This document shows, piece after piece, positions 9,542 through 19,254 of a stretch of DNA of 64,000 nt (position 1 is the stretch's first letter; each line of letters begins with the position of its first letter). A model generated the notes under the pieces. The model did no database searches. It saw only the letters and a program-made list of their open reading frames with translations, and was not told the origin of the DNA. The DNA comes from Flavobacterium sp. (GTDB taxonomy: Bacteria > Bacteroidota > Bacteroidia > Flavobacteriales > Flavobacteriaceae), in assembly GCA_023251135.1 (NCBI GenBank), contig JAHEZJ010000025.1, forward strand, positions 1 through 64,000. The letters run 5' to 3'. Both the position numbers and the translations under genes were made by a program.

Positions 9542-11308
9542 TTATTTTTTCTGTTCTGAAAAATCGAAGTAATTCAGGTTGAAACCTCCTTTTTCGAAAA
9601 CAACTTTAATCTTTTGTGTTCCGGCGTTTAGTGTCACTCCCGATAAAACAGCCGTTTTCCATTTGTCTTTTCCTCCTGTGGCCGGCAACGTAAGGACTTC
9701 AGATCTCTTTCCATCTTGTGTTTCGAGATATAGTTTTCCCTCTGCATTTTCACCCGAATAGCGAATCGCTACTTTGTATGTTTTTGGTTTCGCCACCTGG
9801 GCCGTAAACTGCAACCACTCTCCGTCTTCGATAAAGGAAACCTGATATCCGTTTGATCCGGCATCTTTGCAAGGCAGTATGTCTACACCATCATTTCGCA
9901 TGGTATTTCCTTTGTTCCACTCTTCAAATTTTCCGGTTTCAACTCTGTAGTTTATAAAATCTGTATCCGAATAGGCATATCCATTGGTTCCTAAATCGTA
10001 TTGCGTTGCTGCAATTTTGCCCGGAATCAAGTGTTTTTTATAGGGTTTGGTGTCGTTGGTTTGTACCTGTCTGAACATGGCATCAATTACATCCGGTTTT
10101 ACGGTTACCCTTTCCATTTTATAATTATCGGCCATTTTCATTAATGCCTTTTTCGCAAAATCGGCAGTTGGTTTTGAACCGCCTTCTTTCCAATATTTTA
10201 ATAAAACATCGTATTCCGGAATCTTGGTTACAGAAGTAACTCCTGCTATGTTTTCGATTTTTTTCATGGGCCAGAACGCCCATCCGATGTTGTTGCTTTC
10301 TACCAATGTCAATACATCCTTGAACCAGACATTCGAGTTTTCACCGCTTTCTCCAAGCCAGATCGGCACATTGTATTGCGTTCGGTAATCGAGCATTTTC
10401 TGAATCGACGCTTTGGTATTGTAGTTCCAGTATTTATGAAAACTCAAAGCCATATTCTCATCCCATAAAGGGAAAATTCCGTTGTAATTATTCCCCCAAC
10501 AATTTCCTTCAATAAAAATTAAATGGTTGGTATCAACTTCCCGAATGGCTTTTGTAACCCGAACCATCAAATCTCTTAAAGGGCCATTAGAGTTTTCGTC
10601 GCAGCCGTTTTTGTTTGTTCCGGTAAAATTCCAATTGGGTTCATTGATAATGTCGTAAGCCCCAATCCACGGGTTGTCTCTGTAACGCGATGCCAGTTTT
10701 TTCCAAAGGGCAATCATTTTTTTCTGATTGGCTTCACTCTCCCATAAGGAAGGTTTTGTAGTATCATAATCTGAAATTGCCGCATCGTTCCCCTGACCTC
10801 CGGGAGCAGCGTGCAGGTCCAGAATAAGGTATATTTTATTTTCGGTACACCATTTTAATAAATTGTCGGTCATGGTAAATCCCTCTTCGATCCAGGTAAT
10901 TTCTCCATTTTTTTCTTCCTGAATGGATGGGGTATACAAATTATAGTGCATCGGCAAACGAATGGAATTGAAACCCCAGGCCGCTAAAGAATCGATATCG
11001 CGTTTTGTGATTCCGTTGGCTTTATAGGCTGCATAAAACTCTTTTGTGCCCTGTTCTCCAATGACCTCCTGAATTTTTTGTTTGATGACATATTGAGGAC
11101 TTGCGAAGGGCTGCGTTTGTAACATATAGCCTTCCTGCACCATCCAGCCGCCCAAACCTAATCCTCTTAAGACGATGTTTTTTCCGTTTCCATCCACAAT
11201 TTTCTGCCCGTCTCTGTGCAAAAATCCCTGTCCAAAAACAGTAGCCGAAAGCAGCAACTGTACTGCTATAATTATTTTTTTCATCTGAAAACTATTTATT
11301 TTTTTCAT
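9542..11308 (-). CDS. GH5 family glucanase with C-terminal CBM6-like domain
   Basis: A 588-residue two-domain secreted enzyme. The GH5 barrel covers ~30-360: RGLGLGGWM near the start, FNSIRLPMHY, DLHAAPGGQG, the acid/base Glu223 in IINEPNW and the nucleophile Glu320 in LGESGENS. A linker follows, then a CBM6/CBM35-like beta-sandwich (~440-588) with YRVETG, DGEWLQFTAQV and FNLNYFDF. The layout resembles exo- or endo-beta-glucanases. The reading frame opens at a TTG at 11311. I chose the ATG at 11308; a second ATG at 11284 starts an equally good signal peptide (MKKIIIAVQLLLSATVFGQ) and may be the true start. It follows the upstream GH30 gene by 11 bp. Linkage specificity is not evident. Confidence 0.9.
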   Translation of the reverse strand: MKKINSFQMKKIIIAVQLLLSATVFGQGFLHRDGQKIVDGNGKNIVLRGLGLGGWMVQEGYMLQTQPFASPQYVIKQKIQEVIGEQGTKEFYAAYKANGITKRDIDSLAAWGFNSIRLPMHYNLYTPSIQEEKNGEITWIEEGFTMTDNLLKWCTENKIYLILDLHAAPGGQGNDAAISDYDTTKPSLWESEANQKKMIALWKKLASRYRDNPWIGAYDIINEPNWNFTGTNKNGCDENSNGPLRDLMVRVTKAIREVDTNHLIFIEGNCWGNNYNGIFPLWDENMALSFHKYWNYNTKASIQKMLDYRTQYNVPIWLGESGENSNVWFKDVLTLVESNNIGWAFWPMKKIENIAGVTSVTKIPEYDVLLKYWKEGGSKPTADFAKKALMKMADNYKMERVTVKPDVIDAMFRQVQTNDTKPYKKHLIPGKIAATQYDLGTNGYAYSDTDFINYRVETGKFEEWNKGNTMRNDGVDILPCKDAGSNGYQVSFIEDGEWLQFTAQVAKPKTYKVAIRYSGENAEGKLYLETQDGKRSEVLTLPATGGKDKWKTAVLSGVTLNAGTQKIKVVFEKGGFNLNYFDFSEQKK

Positions 11309-11319
11309 CAATTATTCGA

Positions 11320-12762
11320 TTATTTCCATGTGTAAGTCCCTACCGCTCCTGCGTCTAAGGATGTTGTAATCCACTTACCGTCAAACTTAATATTGAAATT
11401 TACGCTGCCCGATCCGTCATTTTCCACAAGGAGAACCTTTGAACCTGAGGGAGTAAGGAAAGCTACATTTTGAAGACTTCCGTTTATATTGCTGCCAATT
11501 CTGACCGAACCTGCCGGAACAAATTTAGACGCATGCGCAATAATGTAATAAGCTACATTACGCTGAAAACTTTCGGCCGAATTAATGGTTAGTGCGCCTT
11601 TACAAGTAGTACAGCCACCTGCCGTATGAGGTTCAAAAGCCGCATTGTTGGCCAAATTCCATTCCAATGCATTTTTGCTCCAGTTGCGCATCGAACCGAT
11701 GATTACATTTTTAAGATGCCATTTTAAATCTCCTCCAAAATCCCCTGTTGAAGCAGTAAATTGTTCCGTGAAATAAATATTCCTGGCCGGATAAGCCGTA
11801 TACACTTCCGAAAGTGCCGAAATGTCGCCGGCATATAAGTGAAAAGCCGAACCGTCGACAAAAGCATATGCAGCAGCATCGGCCAATATGGTTTTGGGAT
11901 AATTGGGATTGTCACAATTGTGATCGTATGCAATAATTTTAGCCGTAATATTGGCTGTTTTAAAGGCAGGTCCTAAATGGTTTTTAATGAAATCCGTTTG
12001 TTCTAAAGCCGACATTTCCATACTTGGATTATTGCCGCCATGCAAGGGTTCGTTCTGAGGCGTTATGGCATCAATGGTGATTCCTTCGGCTTTCATTTGC
12101 TGAATGTATTTTACAAAATACTTCGCGTAGGCTTCGTAATATTTGGTTTGTAACTTCCCTCCAACAAAGCTGTTTTTATCTTTCATCCAAAGAGGCGCAG
12201 ACCAGGGCGTTGCCAAAATTAAAATCCTGGGATTAATTGCCAGAATCTGCTTCAAAAGCGCAAGGACTCCGTTTCGGTCTTTGTCTAAGCTGAACTTTGC
12301 CAGATCTAAATCAGTGTCTCCAACAGCGATATCATCATAGGTAAAGGGTTCCGAATTTAAATCGGAAGCTCCAATACTGATTCTGATGTAACTCACTCCG
12401 ATGGCTGTTTCTGAGGTACCAAACAGTTCCTGTAAAAGTGCTGCTTTTTTTGTCGCATTTAATTGATTGATGACGCTCGCACTTCCACCGGTCAGGGTAT
12501 AGCCAAAACCATCAATGGTCTGGTATTTTTGAGCTGCATTTACTTCAATGTTTGGATAACTATTAGGGATGGTGTTAAATCCTAAGTTTCCGGGTTGCTT
12601 TGCCAGTAAAACACTCTGATCTCCTTTTGTCAGCCAAAAATCGACATCGTTCGCCACTGTAACTGGCGGTACGACCGGAGGAACAACGGCATCATTGGAT
12701 GACGAACAACTCAATTCTAAAACTAATACAAGCGCAATTAAAATTTTATTTCGGTTTTTCAT
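11320..12762 (-). CDS. GH30 family glycoside hydrolase (lipoprotein), copy 2
   Basis: A 480-residue GH30 enzyme. The open frame extends to a TTG at 12774, but the ATG at 12762 directly starts a lipoprotein signal peptide (LVLVLELSC, Cys19) and is preferred. After the Cys there is a Ser/Pro/Val-rich linker (~20-40), then the barrel with GFGYTLTGGSA, acid/base Glu238 in TPQNEPLHGG and nucleophile Glu333 in IYFTEQF. A C-terminal beta-sandwich ends in SLDAGAVGTYTW, almost the same as the end of copy 1 at 7082-8506. The lipid anchor and linker suggest display on the outer membrane, where it would cut polymer for SusD/SusC to take up. The beta-1,6-glucan assignment is inferred. Confidence 0.9.
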   Translation of the reverse strand: MKNRNKILIALVLVLELSCSSSNDAVVPPVVPPVTVANDVDFWLTKGDQSVLLAKQPGNLGFNTIPNSYPNIEVNAAQKYQTIDGFGYTLTGGSASVINQLNATKKAALLQELFGTSETAIGVSYIRISIGASDLNSEPFTYDDIAVGDTDLDLAKFSLDKDRNGVLALLKQILAINPRILILATPWSAPLWMKDKNSFVGGKLQTKYYEAYAKYFVKYIQQMKAEGITIDAITPQNEPLHGGNNPSMEMSALEQTDFIKNHLGPAFKTANITAKIIAYDHNCDNPNYPKTILADAAAYAFVDGSAFHLYAGDISALSEVYTAYPARNIYFTEQFTASTGDFGGDLKWHLKNVIIGSMRNWSKNALEWNLANNAAFEPHTAGGCTTCKGALTINSAESFQRNVAYYIIAHASKFVPAGSVRIGSNINGSLQNVAFLTPSGSKVLLVENDGSGSVNFNIKFDGKWITTSLDAGAVGTYTWK

Positions 12763-12799
12763 TGTTACTGTCAAAAGGGATTTGATTTAAGTTTGAAAT

Positions 12800-12841
12800 C
12801 AATTGAGGGTTAATCCGGAAGACCCGATTTACCCTCAATTG
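12800..12841 (-). promoter_or_regulatory. long intercistronic hairpin between two GH30 genes
   Basis: CAATTGAGGGT (12800-12810) is exactly complementary to ACCCTCAATTG (12831-12841), and the inner bases continue pairing (AATC with GATT, CC with GG). It sits 11 bp after the stop of the GH30 at 12852 and has no clear U-tract on the minus strand. It is more likely an mRNA processing or stability element, or an attenuator, than a full terminator. Confidence 0.65.
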
Positions 12842-12851
12842 TAAAAACACA

Positions 12852-14306
12852 CTAGTAAACCAGTGTTTGTATCGCATGTGCCGGAATTTTTACTGCAGCC
12901 TGTTCAGCACCTATGATTAAATTGTAGGTCACTTCTTTGTCGGTCTGATTCATGACCACTGTTGCCATTGTACCATCCGTATTTAAAAATGAGGTACTTA
13001 ACAAAGCGCTTCTGCTTACGGCTGAACTTACTCTTACGGCATTTAAGTGAATGAATTTTGAAAAATGCCCGATGTAATAATAAGATGGGGTGTAAATTAA
13101 TTCTCCGGTTGTAGTATCGGCATGAATAGGCGAAAAACAGAAATTCCCCACATGGTTAGGCCCTCCATTTTGATCCAAAAGAATGTTCCAGTCGGTCCAT
13201 CCGGCCGTTCCATTGTTAAAATCATTAATCATCGAAATACCATATCGTTCGCCATTGCCCCAAAATTGGTACTTTTTGGCATCAAATTTTTCGACACAGC
13301 CTTCTGTAAACAGCAATCCTTTGTCAGGATAGGCTTCATTTACTTTGGCTACGTTGTCAAACATGGATGCTCCTCCAGACCAGTTTTCGTACCAGTGAAA
13401 CCCCATTCCCCATACATATTTTGATGCTTCAGGATCGGTATAAATCACATTTGCTCTGTAATTCATTAAATCGCGATTGTGATCCCAGGCAATAATTTTA
13501 ACCTTACTTAACTGCTCCTTTTTTAAAGTTGGCCCAAGGAAATTTTTAATAAAGTCTCTTTCTTCCTCAGCGGTATAAATACACGATTCCCATTTCTGAA
13601 CCGCCATCGGTTCATTTTGAGTAGAAGTTCCCCAAATTGGGATTCCTTCTTTTTCATAGGCTTTTATAAATTTGACATAAAAATTGGCCCAGGTCTGATA
13701 GTATTCCGGTAATAAGGTTCCGCCTTTTAAAACGTCTTTATTGCTTTTCATAAAAGCATTTGGCGACCAGGGAGCTGCATAAGTGGTGAGTTTTCCACCG
13801 GCAGTTTTTATAGCCTGTTTTATTAAAGGAATGCGATATTGCTTGTCGTGATCAATCGAAAACGTTTTTAAATCTTTATCTCCTTCTTTGATATAAGAAT
13901 AGCTTCCACTGCTAAAATCAGAACTTTGGATTGTGGTTCTTAGCAATGAATAGCCTATCCCTTTTTGTTTGTCGTAGTAGGCATTTAAAAATTCGGTTTG
14001 TTTTTCTTTTGGTAGTTTAGCAAAAACTTCGGCACTTGCATCGGTAATGGCTCCTCCGATTCCCATGAAAGTCTGAAATTTTTTAGACGGTTCTACAAAA
14101 ACAGAAGCCTCGATTTCAAGGGGCTGTTTGGCCGATGAAAAAGTCAGATTCGCGGTAGAAGCCAATCTTAAATTTGAATTTTCGGCAGTGGTGTAAACCG
14201 TTATCTTTTTTCCGTTGGTTGTAAATTCTTTTTTTGTTTTAGACTGCTGTGCAAAAGCCGACAACGAAAACAAAAAACATAGTATTTTAAAACTATTCTT
14301 TCTCAT
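12852..14306 (-). CDS. GH30 family glycoside hydrolase, copy 3 (divergent)
   Basis: A 484-residue GH30 enzyme with a Sec signal peptide (CFLFSLSAFAQ) and no lipid Cys, so probably periplasmic. The barrel has GIGGAITDASAEVF at ~82-95, acid/base Glu232 in STQNEPMAV and nucleophile Glu335 in LLFTEGC. The sequence differs clearly from the other two GH30 proteins and is nearer the classical glucosylceramidase-like GH30 proteins and known Bacteroides beta-1,6-glucanases, as far as I can recall. It is the first enzyme gene after susD, separated by 313 bp that carry hairpins. Having two cell-envelope locations among the GH30 proteins fits a surface-endo then periplasm-exo scheme, but the mode of each is not shown. 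Confidence 0.88.
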   Translation of the reverse strand: MRKNSFKILCFLFSLSAFAQQSKTKKEFTTNGKKITVYTTAENSNLRLASTANLTFSSAKQPLEIEASVFVEPSKKFQTFMGIGGAITDASAEVFAKLPKEKQTEFLNAYYDKQKGIGYSLLRTTIQSSDFSSGSYSYIKEGDKDLKTFSIDHDKQYRIPLIKQAIKTAGGKLTTYAAPWSPNAFMKSNKDVLKGGTLLPEYYQTWANFYVKFIKAYEKEGIPIWGTSTQNEPMAVQKWESCIYTAEEERDFIKNFLGPTLKKEQLSKVKIIAWDHNRDLMNYRANVIYTDPEASKYVWGMGFHWYENWSGGASMFDNVAKVNEAYPDKGLLFTEGCVEKFDAKKYQFWGNGERYGISMINDFNNGTAGWTDWNILLDQNGGPNHVGNFCFSPIHADTTTGELIYTPSYYYIGHFSKFIHLNAVRVSSAVSRSALLSTSFLNTDGTMATVVMNQTDKEVTYNLIIGAEQAAVKIPAHAIQTLVY

Positions 14307-14388
14307 TCTTACAGTATTATTTTTAATTCTAAAATTGATTTTTTACTGAGCTCTTTTCAATAAAAATGGTTCGAGACTGCTCAAGAGA

Positions 14389-14430
14389 TTTAAAAAATAG
14401 CCCATACTCATACTGATTATGGGCTATTGC
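14389..14430 (-). terminator. rho-independent terminator in the susD to GH30 gap
   Basis: ATAGCCCATA (14397-14406) pairs with TATGGGCTAT (14418-14427); on the minus strand the stem is followed by a T-rich run (bases 14391-14397). It lies ~190 bp after the susD stop and ~85 bp before the GH30 start. It could end most susCD transcripts, so that enzyme genes are read at a lower level. Confidence 0.75.
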
Positions 14431-14543
14431 CAACCAAACTTAAACTTAACTCAAAACTTCCTTTTCAGCGTCCTTCAACGCTTGTTATCGTAGTGTTGCA
14501 ATCAGCGAAGAAATTGCTGTTGCTTTAGTATCGCAACTATCCG

Positions 14544-14577
14544 GTATTCCTAATGCTAAAGACGACATTAGGAATAC
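14544..14577 (-). other. perfect 12-bp inverted repeat after susD
   Basis: GTATTCCTAATG (14544-14555) and CATTAGGAATAC (14566-14577) flank a 10-nt loop, 43 bp after the susD stop. No U-tract follows on the minus strand, so a role in protecting the susCD mRNA 3' end is a guess. The rest of the 14307-14619 gap shows no gene. Confidence 0.6.
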
Positions 14578-14619
14578 TTTATAGCTGGATTTTTTTGTGT
14601 TTTTGAACTTGTTAACCCT

Positions 14620-16128
14620 CTATTGGTAATTCGGATTTTGTTTCAGCTTAGTACCATTAAGTTCTGTATAAGGTATCGGGAAAATTTCGTCTGTACCGGC
14701 ATTAAACCCTCTGTCAGCTAGTGCAGAGGCTGCATCTCCCCAACGTACTAAATCAAAAAATCGATGCCCTTCACCGGCTAATTCCATTCTTCTCTCGGTT
14801 TTAATAGCCGCTAAGGTTACGGGAATTGAAGGCAAATGCACTCTTTTTCTAACCTCGTCAAGCAATGCCTGCGCTCTGGCTCCTGATCCTAAAGCCTCAG
14901 CCTCCATTAAATAGGTATCAGCAAGTCGGATGATATATGAATTTTGTTTGTAGTTCAACTCGGCATTACCCCCACCGGTACGAACGTCTGACTGTCTCGG
15001 AAGGTATTTGTTCAGGAAGTAACCGGTATCCTGATAAGCCGGAATGTAGTTGGCCTTACCTGCTGCTTTTAATGCTTTTAAGTCTAAAATAGTAGCTCCA
15101 AATCTTGGATCGTCTTTCATTACATCGTACAGTTTTTGAGTGGCCACATTAAAAGCCCATCCTGAAGGAAGATCAGGTGCAGTAGAACCTGTTGGTCTTG
15201 AATATCCTCTTGGTCCAACCATAATGTTTAGCGTATTTCCTTCGTCTCTACCCGTTCCCCAAAAGGTCCAGTCAGAATTTCCTGCGCTGGTATGGGATAC
15301 TTCTAATAATGATTCTGCATTAAATTTATTGGTCGTCACCCACAGGTCACTAAATTCAGGTAGTAATTTATTTCCGTATTGATTTACCTGACCCGGTGTA
15401 CCGTTTACTTGTGCTAAAACAGCCGCTGCCTGAGGATTTTTACCTTCAAACAAATATACTTTTCCTAATATCGCCTGTGCTGCCCCTTTGTTCAGTCTTC
15501 CGGCTTCAGTCTCGGCAACAACAGTATTAGGCAAAGCAGCTATCGCTTCTAATAAATCTTTTTCGATTTGTGCATAAATTACCGTTGGTGCAACCTGCTC
15601 CGGATCGTAAATCGTCTGTGTATTTAAAGGCACCAAAACCAACGGAATGTTTTTAAACAATCTCACTAAATTGAAATAATAAAGTGCACGTAAGGTTTTA
15701 GCTTCTGCAGCAAATCTGGCTCTTACCGTTTCGCTCATAGTAGCGCCCGGAAGTTTATCCAATAAAATGTTTGCTCTGGAAACTCCCTGATAATGATCGT
15801 TCCAGTAACTTCCCGGAATACTGATAGAAGTAAGAGAGTGCGTAGAGAAATTCTGGATTCCGTTTCCGTCTGTCGCACTTCCGCCACCGGCATAAAAATC
15901 GTCTGATCCGGCATTTAACATGGCCAGAAGGTTTTCAAAACCACCGGTGTTTTTTCGTAATGGGTCGTACACGCCCATTAATGCGGCGTAACATTGTTGT
16001 TCGTTAGAAAAATACGTACTGGTATCAAATTTTCCCTGCGGATCAATGGTTACAAAATCTTCAGAGCAAGATCCAAGAACAGCCATTGCAGCAGCAATAT
16101 ATAGGTATTTAAATTTTATAGTTTTCAT
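14620..16128 (-). CDS. susD: SusD/RagB family glycan-binding outer membrane lipoprotein
   Basis: A 502-residue SusD homologue that binds glycan at the cell surface and works as a lid on the SusC channel. The lipoprotein signal peptide ends at Cys21 (VLGSCSEDF); the Ser-Glu-Asp after the Cys resembles a surface lipoprotein export signal. TPR-like helices with LRALYYFNLVRLF (~130) and a C-terminal region with ERRMELAGEGHRFFDLVRWG are the family hallmarks. Length is normal. It starts 15 bp after the susC stop, so the pair is cotranscribed. The ligand is inferred from the neighbouring GH30, GH5 and GH3 genes to be a beta-glucan. Confidence 0.95.
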   Translation of the reverse strand: MKTIKFKYLYIAAAMAVLGSCSEDFVTIDPQGKFDTSTYFSNEQQCYAALMGVYDPLRKNTGGFENLLAMLNAGSDDFYAGGGSATDGNGIQNFSTHSLTSISIPGSYWNDHYQGVSRANILLDKLPGATMSETVRARFAAEAKTLRALYYFNLVRLFKNIPLVLVPLNTQTIYDPEQVAPTVIYAQIEKDLLEAIAALPNTVVAETEAGRLNKGAAQAILGKVYLFEGKNPQAAAVLAQVNGTPGQVNQYGNKLLPEFSDLWVTTNKFNAESLLEVSHTSAGNSDWTFWGTGRDEGNTLNIMVGPRGYSRPTGSTAPDLPSGWAFNVATQKLYDVMKDDPRFGATILDLKALKAAGKANYIPAYQDTGYFLNKYLPRQSDVRTGGGNAELNYKQNSYIIRLADTYLMEAEALGSGARAQALLDEVRKRVHLPSIPVTLAAIKTERRMELAGEGHRFFDLVRWGDAASALADRGFNAGTDEIFPIPYTELNGTKLKQNPNYQ

Positions 16129-16143
16129 AATAGCTTTTAATTT

Positions 16144-19100
16144 TTAGAATTGAACGTTAGCTCCTAACAGTATAGATCTGGCTTGTGGATAAACTCCTTT
16201 ATCTACACCATAAACCTGTCCTCCAATTTCCGGATCAAATCCACTGTATTTGGTAAAAGTGATTAAGTTTTCTCCGGTCAAGTAAAAACGAACTTTGTCT
16301 GAACCAATTTTTGACGATAGGTTAGTTGGTAACGTGTATCCAAGCTGAACGATTTTCAAACGCAGGTAGTTTCCGTTTTCAAGATAAAAATCAGACATAT
16401 TACTGAAGTTTTTGTTGGGATCATTGTTTGATAATCTAGGATAATCGTTTGAAGTTCCTTCTCCGGACCAGTGTCCTAAAGCGCTTGTCTGGTAGTTTGC
16501 ATTCAGGATATCCAGTCTTCGTAATCCCTGGAAAATTTTACTTCCCGCAGCTCCCTGAGCGAATGCCATGAAATCAAAGTTTTTATAATCCAGGTTTACT
16601 GTAAATCCAAAACTATATTTAGGAATATTAGTCCCTAAGAATTGTTTATCATCATCGGTAATCGCACCATCGCCATTGGTATCTGTCCAACGGAAATCTC
16701 CCGGTTTCGCATTTGGCTGAATTAAGCCTCCCGCAGCATTTTTGTAGGCAGCAACTTCGGCATCATTCTGAAAAATACCCGCTGTTTTAAAACCATAAAA
16801 CTCATTGAAGGAATGTCCCACCTGTGTTCTTGTTACCGGCCCCATAGACTGGAAAGTAGCGTCTCCAACAATGTAGTTGGTAGAAGATCCCACATACGTA
16901 ATCTCATTTTTTAAATAGGCAAAATTGGCATTAACCCCCAAATTGAAATCCCCAAGTTTTTTTCTGTAGCCCAATTCAACTTCAAAACCACTGTTGTTCA
17001 TATCTGCGATATTAGCCGAAGGAGCATCAACAACTCCAACATATCCCGGGATAACCACATTTCTTAAAATTCCTTTGGTCGTCTTTTTAAAGTAATCGAG
17101 AGTAAGAGAAAAATCGCTAAAAATCTTTGCATCAAGACCTACCGTAGTCTGTGAAGTTTCTTCCCATCCTAAATCGGCGTTAGGCAAAGTAGAGTTTCCG
17201 TAACCGGTTGTGATTGAACCTGTGGTTCCAACAGAATAATTGTATCCTCCAACAACCAAACCTCTGTATTTGAAATCCTCGATATTATCATTACCCACAA
17301 CTCCATATCCTCCACGCAGTTTTAAACTGTTGAATACATTATTCTCTTTCCAGAAGCCTTCTTTAGAAACCACCCATCCTAAAGAGAAGGAAGGGAAAAC
17401 TCCCCATTTTTTATTTTCACCAAAACGGGTTGATCCGTCACGACGAATGATTCCTGTGAAAAGATATTTTTCTAAATAATCATAATTGGCACGTAAAAAC
17501 AAGGATGCCAGTTTGTGTTCTACAAGATCACTTGCTCTGTTTACACGATCCGTTTGCGGAATATCAAAATTGAAAGACGCATCTTTGTAGCTTGTAATTG
17601 GCAAACCAAACATCGTTACCCCAATTGTACCTCCAATGTTTTCCACATAAGCACCTTGCCCTGCCAAAACATTTACGCTATGATTCCCAAATTTATTAGA
17701 GTAAGCCAAAGTGTTTTCCACGGTCCAGGAGAATGATTTGTTATTGTCCTGACTGTAATTGTTTCGGTCTTCTTTCATGTTTGGATTTAAGAAGAAGATC
17801 GGAGTAAAACCTTGTTTGCCCCAGTAAGCGATTTTACCGCCAAGTGTGGTTCTAAATTTTAAATGTTTTGTGATGTTGGCCTCTAAATAAGCGTTTCCAA
17901 CAAAATCATCTGACCAGTCAAAACCTCCCAGTCTTGTCTGCGTATAAGCCAAAGGATTGGTCATCTCTTGTTGTACCAAGGACGAAATTCCGTAAAGATT
18001 TCCATTTGCATCTCTAACTGCATTTGGATTGGTGTAAAAACCAGTACCTGCAACGGCAGGATCTGTCACGGTTAACGGAGTAAGCGGATCTAAGTTAATT
18101 GCTGAACTTAAAGGACCTCCAAACTCACTGTTGGTGTTTCCGATACCTTTGGTTTTTTGATGCGTGTAACCAAAAGTTTGTCCAAACGTAAAATAGTCTG
18201 AAATTTTATGGGTAGAGTTTAAACGGAAGTTTTTCTTTGTATAGTTCGAAATGTCTGTTGCAACAATCCCTTCCTGATCCTGTATTCCGAAAGAAACATA
18301 AAAAGTAGATTTTTCACTACCACCGCTAATGCTCAACTCATGTGTATATCTAAAAGCAGAATCATTAAAGATCGCATCCTGCCAGTCTGTACCTTTTCCT
18401 AAGGATGCCGGATTAGGGTACTTGATAGCACCACCGTCCGCAATAGACTTATCATTCATAATTCTCCCGTATTGCTCTGCATTTAACAGATCCAATCTTT
18501 TAGCCGGAGCTGAAGTTCCTGCAAAACCATTATAGTTCACCGAAATTTTTCCTGATTTTCCTTTTTTAGTGGTTACCAAAATAACCCCGGTTGCCGCACG
18601 AGTACCATAGATTGCGGCAGAAGCAGCATCTTTAAGGACTTCGATAGACTCGATATCACTCTGATTGATAAAACCAATTGCGTTTGCATCTACTGCAATA
18701 CCGTCAACCACCCATAAAGGATCGTTTCCGCCTTCTCTGAAAGTAGTTACCCCTCTGACACGAACTTTTGAAGCAGAGCCTGGTTGTCCTGATGTAGCAG
18801 CTACTGATACACCAGCGACTCTACCTTGTAAAGATTGTTCTACACGGCCATTTGGCACTTTTTCCAAATCGGCAGCTTTTACACTGGAGATGGCTCCTGT
18901 AACTACTGATTTCTTTTGCGTACCATATCCTACTACCACAACCTCATTTAACGACTGTGATTCCGGTAGTAGCTTTATTGTCATTTTTGTTCTTCCATTT
19001 ACAGCTTCATTAACCGGAGCATATCCAATAAAAGTGATCGTCAATACTCCATTTGAAGGAACTTGTATTTGGAATTTTCCATCAAAATCAGATGCAGTTG

Positions 19101-19254
19101 CCTTGGTTGTACCTTTTACTAAAATAGATGCACCCGGAACTGGCATTCCACTTTCATCATTTATGATTCCGTTTACCGTAACATCTTGTGCCATTGCGAT
19201 AACTGAAAACAATAGAGACGAAATACAAAAAGTAAGTAATTTTGTTAATTTCAT
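16144..19254 (-). CDS. susC: SusC/RagA TonB-dependent outer membrane transporter
   Basis: A 1036-residue TonB-linked beta-barrel that imports glycan oligosaccharides together with SusD. The signal peptide ends near AMAQD. A carboxypeptidase-regulatory-like domain covers ~24-100 (VNGIINDESGMPVPGASI). The SusC signature LNEVVVVGYGTQKK is next, then the plug (~115-225, with DAASAAIYGTRAATGVILV), and the barrel to the C-terminal NVQF. Length is usual. It is the first gene of the minus-strand PUL, with a 345-bp gap to the divergent regulator gene. Expression is probably induced by oligosaccharide through that regulator. The assignment is firm; the cargo is inferred. Confidence 0.96.
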   Translation of the reverse strand: MKLTKLLTFCISSLLFSVIAMAQDVTVNGIINDESGMPVPGASILVKGTTKATASDFDGKFQIQVPSNGVLTITFIGYAPVNEAVNGRTKMTIKLLPESQSLNEVVVVGYGTQKKSVVTGAISSVKAADLEKVPNGRVEQSLQGRVAGVSVAATSGQPGSASKVRVRGVTTFREGGNDPLWVVDGIAVDANAIGFINQSDIESIEVLKDAASAAIYGTRAATGVILVTTKKGKSGKISVNYNGFAGTSAPAKRLDLLNAEQYGRIMNDKSIADGGAIKYPNPASLGKGTDWQDAIFNDSAFRYTHELSISGGSEKSTFYVSFGIQDQEGIVATDISNYTKKNFRLNSTHKISDYFTFGQTFGYTHQKTKGIGNTNSEFGGPLSSAINLDPLTPLTVTDPAVAGTGFYTNPNAVRDANGNLYGISSLVQQEMTNPLAYTQTRLGGFDWSDDFVGNAYLEANITKHLKFRTTLGGKIAYWGKQGFTPIFFLNPNMKEDRNNYSQDNNKSFSWTVENTLAYSNKFGNHSVNVLAGQGAYVENIGGTIGVTMFGLPITSYKDASFNFDIPQTDRVNRASDLVEHKLASLFLRANYDYLEKYLFTGIIRRDGSTRFGENKKWGVFPSFSLGWVVSKEGFWKENNVFNSLKLRGGYGVVGNDNIEDFKYRGLVVGGYNYSVGTTGSITTGYGNSTLPNADLGWEETSQTTVGLDAKIFSDFSLTLDYFKKTTKGILRNVVIPGYVGVVDAPSANIADMNNSGFEVELGYRKKLGDFNLGVNANFAYLKNEITYVGSSTNYIVGDATFQSMGPVTRTQVGHSFNEFYGFKTAGIFQNDAEVAAYKNAAGGLIQPNAKPGDFRWTDTNGDGAITDDDKQFLGTNIPKYSFGFTVNLDYKNFDFMAFAQGAAGSKIFQGLRRLDILNANYQTSALGHWSGEGTSNDYPRLSNNDPNKNFSNMSDFYLENGNYLRLKIVQLGYTLPTNLSSKIGSDKVRFYLTGENLITFTKYSGFDPEIGGQVYGVDKGVYPQARSILLGANVQF

